DNA of 22,213 nucleotides. Source: a virus. The notes under the pieces are model-generated. The model did not search any database and had not been told where the DNA came from. It was given only the letters and a program-made list of their open reading frames with translations. The stretch is from IMG/VR virus record IMGVR_UViG_3300046002_007350, positions 1 to 22,213 of that record. The stretch is one strand, 5' to 3'. Position 1 is the first letter of the stretch; each line of letters opens with the position of its first letter. The position numbers were made by a program, and so were the translations under genes. Shown here piece after piece: positions 6,629 to 17,500 of the stretch.

Positions 6629-8722
6629 TTAGCACACGAACATGGACGGAGGAGCAGTGTAATAATTCTCATTTCTCAACTCTTTCATAAGAGTTTCGAT
6701 ACGCGCAGTACCATCCTGAACCAATGATGATCCTTCCAATGTTGCACCACCATATAAAGTAACGGTGCCGTACTTAGAACGAATATTTCCAATTACTTGT
6801 TTTGCTCTTGCAAGCGTATATTCTCTAACGAAATAGGTAGAAAGTAACTCTTGAACAGGCGCTTCAACATATACACCAATAAGATAACATTGATTATTAT
6901 ACGCACCGATAACACTAGAACTACAACAAGTACCACCATTTTGTTGACTTAACGGAGGTTCAGGAGTCATCTTCAAGTATTGGGTTCTCTCATCCCATTG
7001 ATAAGAAATATACCGAAGCATTTTCTTACTCTGTTCTACGAAAGAACGAGCTAAGTGATATGTGACAAGATCATATCCACCACCAGCGGTTATTCTTGAT
7101 CCTTGTAGATTGTATCCAAAGGTAGAAGCTAGAAGCGCATAATCAAAATTGAAAAGTAGATCAGAACCATAACCACCGTAACTTCCGGTATTGTTGGCAT
7201 TGTCTAGACTGAAAACACCATAAATCTTACGTTTACGGTTAAGACCATAATCATAGTTATAGCTATAATATGAAGAAACTTCACCGACTTCTGTAGATTG
7301 GGTTTTCTTGTAGAACGAAATATCAACTGGAATCTTATCAGGAGTATGACGGATACAGTCAGAATTAGCACTAATATAATAGTTCAAAGTGAATCCATTA
7401 TTATTCCATCCGCAATGCGTATCATATAAGGCATTTGTATCTGGTTTGAAATCTTTTAGGAACTGAACACTTTCAAGATACATTTTACCATTAGTACTAA
7501 GGGCTGAATTACATAGAGTGAAATTGCTATAAATTCCATTATTAGAGTTTAGCGGAATAGAATCACCGCCCGCACAGATAGGAACATTATTAAGCTTAAC
7601 ATGGGTAGCTTTACTGATGTCAGTAGCAGATAAATCCCAAATAACACCATCACTACCACTGATAACATTTCTGAATAATAAGAAATCTACTGAGGAAGTT
7701 GACCAATTAATTGATGAAATAGCTGCACAGTTACAGTTGCAATCGCTACAGAATAGATCGAAATATGCAGATACGGTAGGAAAATTAACCGAACTTGTAG
7801 CAATGGTTACAGCGGAAATGGTCTGAGTTGCAAGCACATAATCATATGCAGGGGAAATATTGTATTGAGAAGATAGTGCCGAACATGCATTTATGAGACG
7901 GGTATTACACTTAGGGAAAATGTAACCACTGCCTCCACCAATTTCTAAACATGCTTCCAATGGAGGACCAAATAGAATATTTGATGGATAGAATGCCACA
8001 ATATCATAATAAGATATAGGAATACTTGATAGTAGATTTCCCATTGCTGACAATGGAATAGAATCTAAGGAATAACCGGGAATCGCTGAAACTGCTGATG
8101 CCAAAGGTGCCAAAGTTACATTATTAACAAAGTCAAAAGTTAATGCAGATAATGAAGGATTTCCGCTAAGTTGAAACCACTGAGAATTGATAGGATTAAG
8201 CTGAACACAATCTAGGTTACATACTGTGTTAGCATTCCATGGATTTTTAGGATCAAAATACAAATACATGTATTGTCCACTTACACCACTATAAGCAATA
8301 CTATAAGGATTTGTATTATCTACAAATGATGGATAAGAGAACGGTGTAACAGATAGAAAAGCAGATTTAGTATCAATTAAATCATAGGTTGTAACCAATG
8401 AAGTAACCGCAGAAACAACTGTTGTGACGTTGCAATATTGACTATTACATCCTACAGAGATTAGATCGTCAAGTTTGACACCACATCCTTGTTTATACAT
8501 GTTCGCACAGAAAATAAGATATTCTTCCTTAGAGCCACCGCCCCAAGTTGTATAATTTTCAATTGCCTCATCAATAATAACCGCCCATTGTGCATCGGTT
8601 AACTCATCATTTTGAATAGGAAATCCGAGCAAGGATTTACATCTATACACTAAGTCCGCATAATTATTAATTATCGGACTTAAAAATGTACTACCAAAAC
8701 CATCTGGAACTATGTTATTCAT
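6629..8722 (-). CDS. 13: Neck protein, gp13-like, with very large central insertion
   Basis: A 697-aa protein whose two ends resemble T4-family gp13, the neck or head-completion protein of the connector. Near the N-terminus, YADLVYRCKSLLGFPI plus LTDAQWAVIIDEAIENY match the gp13 pattern of a short helix and an acidic helix ending in Tyr. The C-terminus has FVREYTLARAKQVIGNI, then YGGATLEGSSLVQDGTARIETL and an ending with APPSMF, matching the gp13 helix-loop-helix. T4 gp13 is about 310 aa, so some 400 extra residues lie between. That insertion is rich in Ser, Asn and Cys, with a CxxCxCxC cluster at 325-332. It may form an outward-facing neck decoration. The gene sits directly after the portal gene, consistent with connector assembly. 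Homology is judged by eye. Confidence 0.6.
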   Translation of the reverse strand: MNNIVPDGFGSTFLSPIINNYADLVYRCKSLLGFPIQNDELTDAQWAVIIDEAIENYTTWGGGSKEEYLIFCANMYKQGCGVKLDDLISVGCNSQYCNVTTVVSAVTSLVTTYDLIDTKSAFLSVTPFSYPSFVDNTNPYSIAYSGVSGQYMYLYFDPKNPWNANTVCNLDCVQLNPINSQWFQLSGNPSLSALTFDFVNNVTLAPLASAVSAIPGYSLDSIPLSAMGNLLSSIPISYYDIVAFYPSNILFGPPLEACLEIGGGSGYIFPKCNTRLINACSALSSQYNISPAYDYVLATQTISAVTIATSSVNFPTVSAYFDLFCSDCNCNCAAISSINWSTSSVDFLLFRNVISGSDGVIWDLSATDISKATHVKLNNVPICAGGDSIPLNSNNGIYSNFTLCNSALSTNGKMYLESVQFLKDFKPDTNALYDTHCGWNNNGFTLNYYISANSDCIRHTPDKIPVDISFYKKTQSTEVGEVSSYYSYNYDYGLNRKRKIYGVFSLDNANNTGSYGGYGSDLLFNFDYALLASTFGYNLQGSRITAGGGYDLVTYHLARSFVEQSKKMLRYISYQWDERTQYLKMTPEPPLSQQNGGTCCSSSVIGAYNNQCYLIGVYVEAPVQELLSTYFVREYTLARAKQVIGNIRSKYGTVTLYGGATLEGSSLVQDGTARIETLMKELRNENYYTAPPSMFVC

Positions 8723-8728
8723 TATTAC

Positions 8729-8736
8729 TATTTATT
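8729..8736 (-). promoter_or_regulatory. T4-late-like octamer AATAAATA
   Basis: Minus-strand octamer in the 20-bp gap after the portal gene, ending 6 nt before the neck-protein ATG at 8722. Confidence 0.5.
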
Positions 8737-8742
8737 CATAAT

Positions 8743-11010
8743 TTACTTTGGTGGAGGTGGAGGAGGGGGCGCGGCTGTTTTTTCTCCACCGCCTTCTGCT
8801 TTAGGTGCTCCTGCACTTGCTGGTGATCCGCCTTCACCGCCAGTTGCTGCTGCATCACCTTCTGGTGGTGCTCCAAAATCTGGTAAACTAGTATCTCCGC
8901 CGCCTCCGCCAGTAGGAAGTCCTCCCCCACCACCGCCTCCGCCGCCAAGTCCACCTAATCCAGCATCGTCTCCACCTGCTAGAGTATCTTCCATTTCTTG
9001 TAATGCTTTTTCTCGGAAGTCTGGACCGTTTGCTTCGATTTGTGCTAGTTCCCATCTCAATGCGGCATCTTTTTGCATCAATGCTCTATTAGCTAAGATT
9101 TCTTCATCACTCATACCAAACCACATCTTCTGTGCAAAGGTTGCACTGATGAAGTCTTGAGACGCAATGTTAGTATAGTTATCTAACTTCTGTTGGAAAA
9201 TCTGCTGTTCTCTAATCTGGAAGAACTGAGTAGGTTCATTCATTTTGACATCAATATCTTCTTCTTGAATATCATATTGTTCCCACCAGCTAACGCCTTC
9301 ATCATCAATTTCTTTGATTTTTCCATCAATGAATTCTAAGGTTTTTGCGGCTGTTGTAGTTTCAGTAAGCAATCTCTTCTTACTATCTTGAATTTTATTA
9401 ACTAAGAATTCATCTGCCTCCGTAATTAATTGTGTATCTAATCCAAACAATTCTTCATTGATAAGGATTGATCTTTCATAAATTTTTTCACGTTCTTCGA
9501 CCAATGATTCTCTCATTGATTGCATTTTTTCACTTACTGCTTCTGATAGAATATCATAATAATCCCAACACTTACTGTTGAAATTATCTTTAAATACGCT
9601 GGATACTTTTAAATTTTCTTTTGCATTAGGATCATTTTTATTAGGAACCTTGATGTCATTTACTTTATATTTCTTGGCTTGATCTAATAGACGTTTCCCA
9701 CGAAGTTTCAAATGAACAATGAAGGATTTCTTAATAGCACTTGCCCATAGCTTTTGAACGGTTATAATGAATTCGGCAAAGCGTAATTCTTCACGGGTAA
9801 TATTTTCACCGTCACTGAATGCTGTTTCAGAATTCAAACGACCAAGAGGTACGTGCAATGCAGTATAAAGACACTGAACGAAATAGTTAAGAGTGTCTAA
9901 GTTATCTGCTGATTGTTTACCACCACCGACGCTTTCCACAGTAGAGCCAGAACCATCTTTTCCTTTAGGGAACCAATAGTTTTCCAACATACCTTGTGGG
10001 TCATAAACGTTTTCAATTCTACCATCTTGACCTACGGTTTTCTTTGACCAGAAACTTGCCATCATTCGTTTCATGTATTTTTCTGCTTGAGCAGCCGGAA
10101 GATTTCCTGTGTCAATATTGAATACTAATCTTTCAGGAGCACGCACTAACATGTAGATAACGGTTGCATCTTCGATAAGACTCAACTGTCTGTATGGACC
10201 TTGTGCATGTGCAAGAATAGGAATACGGAATTTCTTACCAGTAGTTTCCCATTGATCATTACAGATATAAGTAATCTGCTTATCATTAAGGAACATTGGT
10301 TGATGCTGTCTTCCAGAACTAACGGAACTCTGTGCAGTGAACTTACCCCATTGGTAAGGATAATCATCATGTTCCTTAGTACGCATAATGAAACAGTCGA
10401 TAAGTTCATTATCTAAGTCATAGTAAAGAGGGTCGATACGTTCTGCGGCAATACGGGTTGTGCCAATAATACCTAAATCGGTTTGCTTAGAAGAGACGAT
10501 ATTTTCAAAGAATAGTTCACCTTCTGTAATCCAGTCACGGGCATATTGCCAGCCTTTTTCTTCAAATTTATAAACATTAAGGAACTTCTGGAATTCTTTT
10601 TCAATCAAAGAACGGACTTCATCATTGTAATCCCCACGGAGACGACACTTAAAGATTTCTCCCTTGTCGTCTCTTTCAAACATTTCGTTACAAATTTCAC
10701 GAACAGCATTTTCCACTTTTGGATATTGAGACATGCTTCTGAAATCAATGATACGACGCTTTTTGTTTTCGGAGCTAATTCCGCTCATCAATTGATGATA
10801 GAATAGATTAGGAACACGACCACCGTTAGTAGTGTATTCCATTTGATTATCAAATTGGTTGGTAATGGATAGGCGCTGAACCTGTTTATCCTTTGTTACA
10901 CCGGGACCATTGAAAATGTTGTACTTATCATTGATTTTTTGAATATCATTATCTCCGAATAATGATTTTACATATGGTAAGTTGGATATTGTTCTGTCAA
11001 CAGTGTTCAT
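8743..11010 (-). CDS. 20: Portal protein, T4 gp20 family
   Basis: A 755-aa portal vertex protein that forms the ring for DNA packaging and tail attachment. Family-typical blocks are GPYRQLSLIEDATVIYMLVR then APERLVFNIDTGNLP (residues about 271-310), the MLENYWFPKGKDGSG segment with a following GGG turn, YFVQCLYTALHVPLGRL (about 374-392) and ENITREELRFAEFI (about 398-411). T4 gp20 is 524 aa. The excess is mostly at the C-terminus, where residues about 678-755 are low complexity: a run of nine Gly, further GGGGG, Ala/Pro/Gly stretches, and a run of seven Pro before the final Lys. The encoding bases (8743-8976) are far more GC-rich than the surroundings. The start at 11010 has a CATAAATA octamer 6 nt upstream. 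Confidence 0.93.
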   Translation of the reverse strand: MNTVDRTISNLPYVKSLFGDNDIQKINDKYNIFNGPGVTKDKQVQRLSITNQFDNQMEYTTNGGRVPNLFYHQLMSGISSENKKRRIIDFRSMSQYPKVENAVREICNEMFERDDKGEIFKCRLRGDYNDEVRSLIEKEFQKFLNVYKFEEKGWQYARDWITEGELFFENIVSSKQTDLGIIGTTRIAAERIDPLYYDLDNELIDCFIMRTKEHDDYPYQWGKFTAQSSVSSGRQHQPMFLNDKQITYICNDQWETTGKKFRIPILAHAQGPYRQLSLIEDATVIYMLVRAPERLVFNIDTGNLPAAQAEKYMKRMMASFWSKKTVGQDGRIENVYDPQGMLENYWFPKGKDGSGSTVESVGGGKQSADNLDTLNYFVQCLYTALHVPLGRLNSETAFSDGENITREELRFAEFIITVQKLWASAIKKSFIVHLKLRGKRLLDQAKKYKVNDIKVPNKNDPNAKENLKVSSVFKDNFNSKCWDYYDILSEAVSEKMQSMRESLVEEREKIYERSILINEELFGLDTQLITEADEFLVNKIQDSKKRLLTETTTAAKTLEFIDGKIKEIDDEGVSWWEQYDIQEEDIDVKMNEPTQFFQIREQQIFQQKLDNYTNIASQDFISATFAQKMWFGMSDEEILANRALMQKDAALRWELAQIEANGPDFREKALQEMEDTLAGGDDAGLGGLGGGGGGGGGLPTGGGGGDTSLPDFGAPPEGDAAATGGEGGSPASAGAPKAEGGGEKTAAPPPPPPPK

Positions 11011-11016
11011 GATAGA

Positions 11017-11024
11017 TATTTATG
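11017..11024 (-). promoter_or_regulatory. T4-late-like octamer CATAAATA
   Basis: Minus-strand octamer ending 6 nt before the portal ATG at 11010, in the 41-bp gap after the 921-aa gene. Confidence 0.55.
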
Positions 11025-11051
11025 AAAATAATATATTCAATCAATTTATAA

Positions 11052-13817
11052 TTATTTAAATATAACCTTATTGAGGATAGTATTTATCGGTTTGAGATTG
11101 TCGATATTCGCAAGAATATAATTTTCAATATTCTCCTGAACAGCAGGATCATCAAAACCTCTAACAATTAGATTGAATTTATTTGATTTATGACCGGGCG
11201 GTCTATTCATATGGAAGAACTTAACTTGCTCCAAACATGTATATTTCTTAGTTGGCACATGGAAAATCAAATCATTCCAATTAGAATAATGCTTATTATT
11301 AGCCAATGATAGAATTTGGAAGTTGTTTAAGCAACTATGGTGAATACGAAGATCATCAAATTTACCTACCAAATATTCATTCTCAATAGAACGTTCAAGT
11401 TTGTTTGCACCTAGTTTTCCACTGGTTCCTCCGATGATAAACGGCGAAACCTTGGTTCCAAAGTTAACCATCTTGATATTTGAAACATTTTGGTCAATAC
11501 CGTAGAACTTGCTTAGGCGTTCAATACCATTAATGTATAGTTTAATACTGGTAGTATTATCTTCCACTTTATGAACTAGGGAGAAATGAACCCATCCACG
11601 AAGGTTCTTAACCGGATAATACATCTGTAATAGTTCAGTATTAGAACCACATTTAAGATTCATCTTGACGGAGAATGCAGGATTTTGGGTAGAAATATTC
11701 CCTGTGGAAGACTTCTCATACTTTCTCTTAATATCAAAATCGGTGAAATCACCTTTGGTAGTCAAGTAGAATGGATTACATTTGTTTAAGTTGACAACAT
11801 CATTGAGATTTATTCTCTTAATGATTTCCCCGTTTGAATTCATTTTCATAATATATCTATTATTATTGAAAATAATCCATAGAATATCTTGTTCGATAGA
11901 GTTGATCACATCTTTAACGAAATTCATTTCGAATGAAGTTTCTTTGAAAACAACTGGAAGATTTATAGTGAATAGTAATTTCTGTGTCGGGGATAGCTTC
12001 ATGATCTTATTACGATCATATAGAATCCACATATTATTAGATAAGTCGAACTTAATCACATTGATTTCCTTGCCAACATGGAAATACATCTCATCATTTT
12101 TATAGATATTACTACCTATATGTTTATAGATATTATTATTGTTATCACAATACATATTATCTGCAATGGAAGTTTTAATGGTATTATTTCCATCTATTTC
12201 AAAATTATTAAATTTAGGAGATATGAAATAATTAGCCACAAGATTTCCGTTTTGATCAAATGCAGAAATGGTATGATTCGAACTATCCAAGATGACTAAC
12301 TGGTTTAATCCATTCAGTTTCATTGCTTTAATTACGGAATTCGATGGTAGGTCAATCACTTCTCTAAGAAGATCATCTGATTCTAGCTTGATGATTTTCT
12401 TGTTGAAATCATCAAGCATCCAACGTGCTCCGAAGAAATCGGTAGCAATGAATTTAATATGTGGAGTAACTAACCCGGCACTTTTCTGTAAATCTTTTTC
12501 AAATATCTTATATCCTTTTGGATTGAAACCGTAAACCATCCCAATATTAGTGGGGAAAGTGAGTAAGCTATTGGTTCCTCCGGTATTATAGTTCACACTA
12601 TAACCTTCGAAGTTAGAGAAGTTACCAAATATCTGACTATCTGGACCATACATCCAATCGTCTTTATATGTCCAAAATGAAGTAGTGAAATCGTATTCTT
12701 TTAATAGATTATCGACAGGAGGGATATGTCCATGAACAGAGCCATCTAGTATCAATTCTGATTCATGATAAGGATATGTTCCTTCGATAAATCCTTGAAC
12801 TCCGTTGAGTTCATCTTTAAAAACTGTACCCCATGCAGAGATACAACACTTCTGAGTTGTTGCAAAATAGTCAATAAAGTCCAAATTTCTTTGTGGACCC
12901 AATCTATTAATGGTCACAGTATCCCCATCACGAATACTCATTGAAGAAGGAATATCTACAACCGGACTGAATGGGGAAGTATTAACTTTACTAATAAGTG
13001 CATCACCTTGCGTGATATTATTAGGATCGTACCAGCGTTCCATCCATTGTTTAGGAAATCCTTGTAGAACATAACTACCGGATAACCATAGACATAGAGG
13101 AGTTCCGTTGAAATTGGTTCTATTTGGAATTCCTGTGGCATCGAAACGATTCAAATAAATGACATCAGAGTCTAGTGGCTGAGAACCTCCAATGGCCCCT
13201 GATTCAGCTAATCCGAGAGAACTAACTGCCACATTAATATTTTTGCCTTGAATACTAAATGATGCTTCTTCATCTGGTTGGATGTTCACTGGCATATAAT
13301 CAGTTTTATACTCAATAAAAAGATCATTATTATCTGCTCCGCATGCATTGCTAAATGCCAAGGATTTATAATCACGAAAGTTAGTGAACCAGCCTTTTTC
13401 TTCATTGATATTCAATGTATTCTTCATTGGAACTACATTGAATATCAGTTCCGATGAGAGTGGACATGTAATTAAATAATTTCCTTTGGTTTCAAGTGTA
13501 GAACGAACATTTAAATTAAAATTATCTAAATCATTTAATTCTCTAACAGAATAGGTAGATACCGTCTGTTTTGCCTTATTATACGTATCATAAAACAATG
13601 ATGATAGTGTAATATTATCTGTTAGGAATGATATACTATTATTTGTTATCTCAATATCCTTGACGTTGGTTAGACAGTTATATGAAGATAGAGAATATTC
13701 TAGGGAATCATCCACTGACGTAACGGGAACGATATTTCTACCATTATGTATATAGGACATAACCAATGGAGAAATATTAGCAGAAAGAGGTTCTATGTTT
13801 ATCGCGGATAGGATCAC
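11052..13817 (-). CDS. Large virion protein with propeller-like and LamG-like regions
   Basis: A 921-aa protein with a GTG start. Residues about 450-640 contain spaced WMLDDFNKKIIKL, QLVILDSSNHTISAF and NMWILYDRNKIMKL segments that read like blades of an NHL-type beta-propeller. Residues about 725-835 (WVHFSLVHKVEDNTTSIKLY, then INGIERL, and GKFDDLRIHHSCL) have the signature of a LamG/concanavalin A-like domain. The C-terminus, AVQENIENYILANI then LKPINTILNKVIF, resembles the helix-strand end seen in some baseplate proteins. It lies between wedge-region genes and the portal, so a baseplate or tail-tip component with carbohydrate-binding ability is a reasonable inference. I know no exact T4 equivalent. 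The GTG start is chosen because the upstream ATG at the same site reads ATGTGA. Confidence 0.65.
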   Translation of the reverse strand: MILSAINIEPLSANISPLVMSYIHNGRNIVPVTSVDDSLEYSLSSYNCLTNVKDIEITNNSISFLTDNITLSSLFYDTYNKAKQTVSTYSVRELNDLDNFNLNVRSTLETKGNYLITCPLSSELIFNVVPMKNTLNINEEKGWFTNFRDYKSLAFSNACGADNNDLFIEYKTDYMPVNIQPDEEASFSIQGKNINVAVSSLGLAESGAIGGSQPLDSDVIYLNRFDATGIPNRTNFNGTPLCLWLSGSYVLQGFPKQWMERWYDPNNITQGDALISKVNTSPFSPVVDIPSSMSIRDGDTVTINRLGPQRNLDFIDYFATTQKCCISAWGTVFKDELNGVQGFIEGTYPYHESELILDGSVHGHIPPVDNLLKEYDFTTSFWTYKDDWMYGPDSQIFGNFSNFEGYSVNYNTGGTNSLLTFPTNIGMVYGFNPKGYKIFEKDLQKSAGLVTPHIKFIATDFFGARWMLDDFNKKIIKLESDDLLREVIDLPSNSVIKAMKLNGLNQLVILDSSNHTISAFDQNGNLVANYFISPKFNNFEIDGNNTIKTSIADNMYCDNNNNIYKHIGSNIYKNDEMYFHVGKEINVIKFDLSNNMWILYDRNKIMKLSPTQKLLFTINLPVVFKETSFEMNFVKDVINSIEQDILWIIFNNNRYIMKMNSNGEIIKRINLNDVVNLNKCNPFYLTTKGDFTDFDIKRKYEKSSTGNISTQNPAFSVKMNLKCGSNTELLQMYYPVKNLRGWVHFSLVHKVEDNTTSIKLYINGIERLSKFYGIDQNVSNIKMVNFGTKVSPFIIGGTSGKLGANKLERSIENEYLVGKFDDLRIHHSCLNNFQILSLANNKHYSNWNDLIFHVPTKKYTCLEQVKFFHMNRPPGHKSNKFNLIVRGFDDPAVQENIENYILANIDNLKPINTILNKVIFK

Positions 13818-13821
13818 ATAT

Positions 13822-14514
13822 TTATTTATCTACTATTTTGAATGGTGTAATGTTTTGCTGGTTGGAAGAGTAAAATTGTAATTCATTATCTACCCGTTGA
13901 ATCTTTTTAATTACATTAGTGACCCCTAAATCAACACTATATTTCGAATAATTGATTAATTCTGGTTTAGAAGTAATGTCAAAGGTTAATACATTTAATA
14001 TACGAAACTCATTTGTAACGGTAGTAATCAACACGTCTGCGGTAGTGTCACTAACGGATAATAACGGTGGATGGTATGCAGTCAATGAACCTAATACAGA
14101 ACTTGTCCATGTAGGCTTATCAGCATCTGTGGGATATTGCATGGCTATATTATGATTATTAATATCGTATTTGTAAATTTTAGGCATGAACGAATTATCC
14201 AATGCCGACACGGTGAAAAGTGTCACAGATTTTTCATTTTGATCGAAATATGCATCCACAACTCCGTTTCCAGTAGGTTGCACAACATCAGAATTCAATA
14301 ATCCGAGATTTAAAACAATTGATTTGTTTGATTGTAAAGGAAATTCTGTATAATTGTAGTTAATTTTATCAAATAAAACATGCCCATAGTAAGAATGATT
14401 AAATCCATCATCTTTACATTTAACTTCTATCATCAAGGTATCATAAAAAACCTTTAAACGAGTTATTCCATAATCGGTACTAGTGCTGGATAATGCAGAA
14501 TATATATTATACAT
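13822..14514 (-). CDS. Beta-rich virion protein, possible detached C-terminal part of the 1278-aa protein
   Basis: A 230-aa protein with no signal peptide or membrane segment. It has many short beta-type segments (RLKVFYDTLMIEVK, GHVLFDKINYNY, DVLITTVTNEFRILNVLTFDI). The LKVFYDTLMIE plus VLFDKINYNY pattern is, in my recollection, part of larger virion proteins of related phages, so this may be a detached terminal domain of the protein encoded just upstream. The gap to that gene is 11 bases and only a degenerate octamer (AGTAAATT) lies before the ATG, so it is probably co-transcribed with it. A tail or baseplate role is inferred from position. Confidence 0.6.
   Translation of the reverse strand: MYNIYSALSSTSTDYGITRLKVFYDTLMIEVKCKDDGFNHSYYGHVLFDKINYNYTEFPLQSNKSIVLNLGLLNSDVVQPTGNGVVDAYFDQNEKSVTLFTVSALDNSFMPKIYKYDINNHNIAMQYPTDADKPTWTSSVLGSLTAYHPPLLSVSDTTADVLITTVTNEFRILNVLTFDITSKPELINYSKYSVDLGVTNVIKKIQRVDNELQFYSSNQQNITPFKIVDK
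13823..13830 (-). promoter_or_regulatory. T4-late-like octamer GATAAATA, overlapping a second copy
   Basis: GATAAATA ends 5 nt before the GTG start at 13817. An overlapping AATAAATA at 13819-13826 ends 1 nt before it. The pair overlaps the stop codon of the upstream 230-aa gene. Confidence 0.5.
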
Positions 14515-14525
14515 AATAAATTTAC

Positions 14526-17500
14526 TTATCCGACTAATATTAGGAAACCATCCTCTGTGATTAATCTATAACCATCTTCTGTGACAATAATTCCTTCGGT
14601 TGCACCTGTAAAAGTTATTGCCATATACTTGTTGAAAATTTCAGCCAAATATTCTTGACCGGAATATAAAACACCATCAGGACTTTTCATAGATAAATTG
14701 CCCACAAGAGAACGACTGAATGGCTTATTGGAAGTCAAATAATACTGGTTTCCAAAAATATCAGTTTGCCATTCTAATAAATCATATGACAAATCTGTCA
14801 AATCATTTGGACCTGTAGTATAAGGATAATATGATTGCTTACCTCTTAATAAAGGTATCCCGATATTATTTTTATACTTTCTAGAATCAATCTTTGTAGG
14901 AGTTAACGGGTAATCAAACTTGTTTAAACGAACAGCACTCACCCCATTAACAGATACATTTTTTGCTTGGGTGGCATTTGATAATTCATATTTTCCAACT
15001 CCTAATTTATTAGGAATCATTAATCCTAATTGTTTATGTGACATTAGATTATCATCTATTTGTTTATAAAGGAAATTAGCGGTTTTATCATTTAATAGAT
15101 TGCTCCAAGGTTTGGCTGCTTTAGCCAATAATCCAGAAAGAGGGGAATGGTACACCGATCCCGCAGTCAAATCCACAACATTAAAATTGAGATTGAATGC
15201 ATTTCGTGCAAAGTAGTTAATGAATACAGGTATGCCTGATAGTTCAGTATTAAGAGTAATATCCGCAGGAATGTTTGTAGCAGTTACACCAGTCTTAGAG
15301 GTTTCACAGAAATCGCCACAACCACATATACTAAATTCTTGACATTCAGAATAACATTGTGGAACATATGAGTTACAGTATTTGTCCGCACGTTCGTGTA
15401 GATAATTTAATACATCAGAATATACACAATCATCTATGCTAATTTTATTCCAATGCATTTTTGGATCAAATATCTTGAGAGTGATAGGCTGTTTCCATGT
15501 GAAGCACTGATTACATTCACTTAATTCATAACGGATAACATTCTGTTCAGTTAATAGTAACGTGCTAGGAATAGGCTGAGAAAGCTGTAAGTATTCATTA
15601 ACATTACGATTATCATCGGTGATACGTTGTACAGGCTTTGTCTTGTCCCCATAAGATGCATGTGCCCAATAAGAACTATTATTTAAAAGAGGAACCTTGA
15701 TAAGGAAATTAATTGCAGGAGAACTAAACACAACTTTTTTATAAGTTATATTTGGATCATCATTAAAAACAGTAATATAATTACCACTTATAGGGGTAAT
15801 ATCTGTTCCATTATAAAGTAGTTTTTGCTTAGCAATTACATACGAATCTTTATGAGAATAGGTGTAAAATGATCCTGATTCTAGTGTCATATCACTACGT
15901 AAACCAGTATCTATCCATTCACCGTTACTGTTTTTGACTGCCTTGTACCAAGATGGCACGCTATCAATAATAGAACAATCACTTGTCTTTATGGTGGAAG
16001 ATGAGTATCCTTGGTTGATTATAAATGGCGGTAAGCTATAGTTACAGCTATCAAGATTGGTGCGGTAATAGATATAACTCTTGCCCGTTTCCAAGATAAA
16101 TGGAATATTTGATGAGCGAATCCAGCGACCCTTATTCCATCCAATATCTTTCTCAATAAGATGATCTGGTCTGAATCTAATAAGATCAGATGATTCAGTA
16201 TAGGATTTACCATCGTTACCTCTCCAATCGACTAAGTTAAATGCTTGGTCGGGTTGAGTATCAGGAACGATGAAATCAGGGAATACTTTCTTAATGCTTA
16301 GGTTATCGCCTTGATGCCCTAACGGAGAATAGTACACTGATTTACAGCTACATTTCTTCCAGCGTTCATATCTTTCTGTATCATCAACGGATAAGAAATT
16401 CACATCAATGATAGAATTGTTATGGTTTAATTGAGTATATTCGCAAGACGGATCATGGTTGAATCCAGTGAAACCCTTGACAGTATTAATATCTGTATCG
16501 GTTCCACACCATACGAAACGCACATATTCTCCTTGATCAGTACGGAATGCAATACCCGGTTGAGTAGTTCCGCTGATATAATTCCATTGGGTGTAATACT
16601 GGGTTAGTTGATTAACCCCACAAGTATAATCATTTAAGAAAATGTTCTGTGAATACTTTAGAGGTATTCCTTTTAGCCATGCTGCTTCGATTTCAGGACC
16701 ACATGGAGCCTTCAATTTAACAATCATATCAGATGTCGCAATATCTTCTCCTGCAATCGCACCGGAGAAAGATTCATTTACAGGCACAGATGAAAGGGCA
16801 ACAGTATCTCCACTTTCATATTCATAATACAAGTCACTTAAATTATCAAAGGATGTAAGTGGATAGTATATGTTAGTGTCTCCGACTACAACGGGTAATT
16901 GTGTTTGGTTAAATTTATAAAGCCATGCAATATCAATATTTCCAGTGAATACGCCATTAGGATTTTGGTCATCAATTGTGTATTGAGCGGTATTGCTTCT
17001 GATTAGAAGTTTGTCGGCTGTCTTAAATTTGTTTGAGGCATATGCACCACATTGTTCCAAAGTTAGATTCTGGATATTAACTGGCTGAACAGATGAATTG
17101 GTTACGGTTCCGCTCCAATATAATTTCTCGATTTCTTTCTGGTTATTCTGGTAACTAACTTCATTAGGGAAGAATCTCTTATCTTCCTCATAACGATCCG
17201 TTATTAGTCGTCCTGTCCATTCGCCACCTTCGGCACTCAATCCTATACCGGGATAAGGGAATTTAAATTCGCGCCCATCAGAAATAGTTGCATTCATTTC
17301 TGTGTCATATGTATAGTTTGCTGCAGACATTAACCATGCGGCTTCTGTCTTCAAGTTTCCATAATTAACAAAGATAATATCTGATGCAGAGAAATCCCCC
17401 GAACCTGTAGCATTAGACCAATCCAACGCAGATAGGGTAATGTCATTGTAACGTCCTTCTGGAATTTCATTAACATTTTCTCCACTGAACCAGTAGAAAA

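Noticed and set aside
8736-8954. 72-aa minus-strand frame in the portal C-terminal region
   Set aside because: An alternate frame of the Gly/Pro-rich portal tail. Codon runs in that GC-rich stretch keep all frames open.
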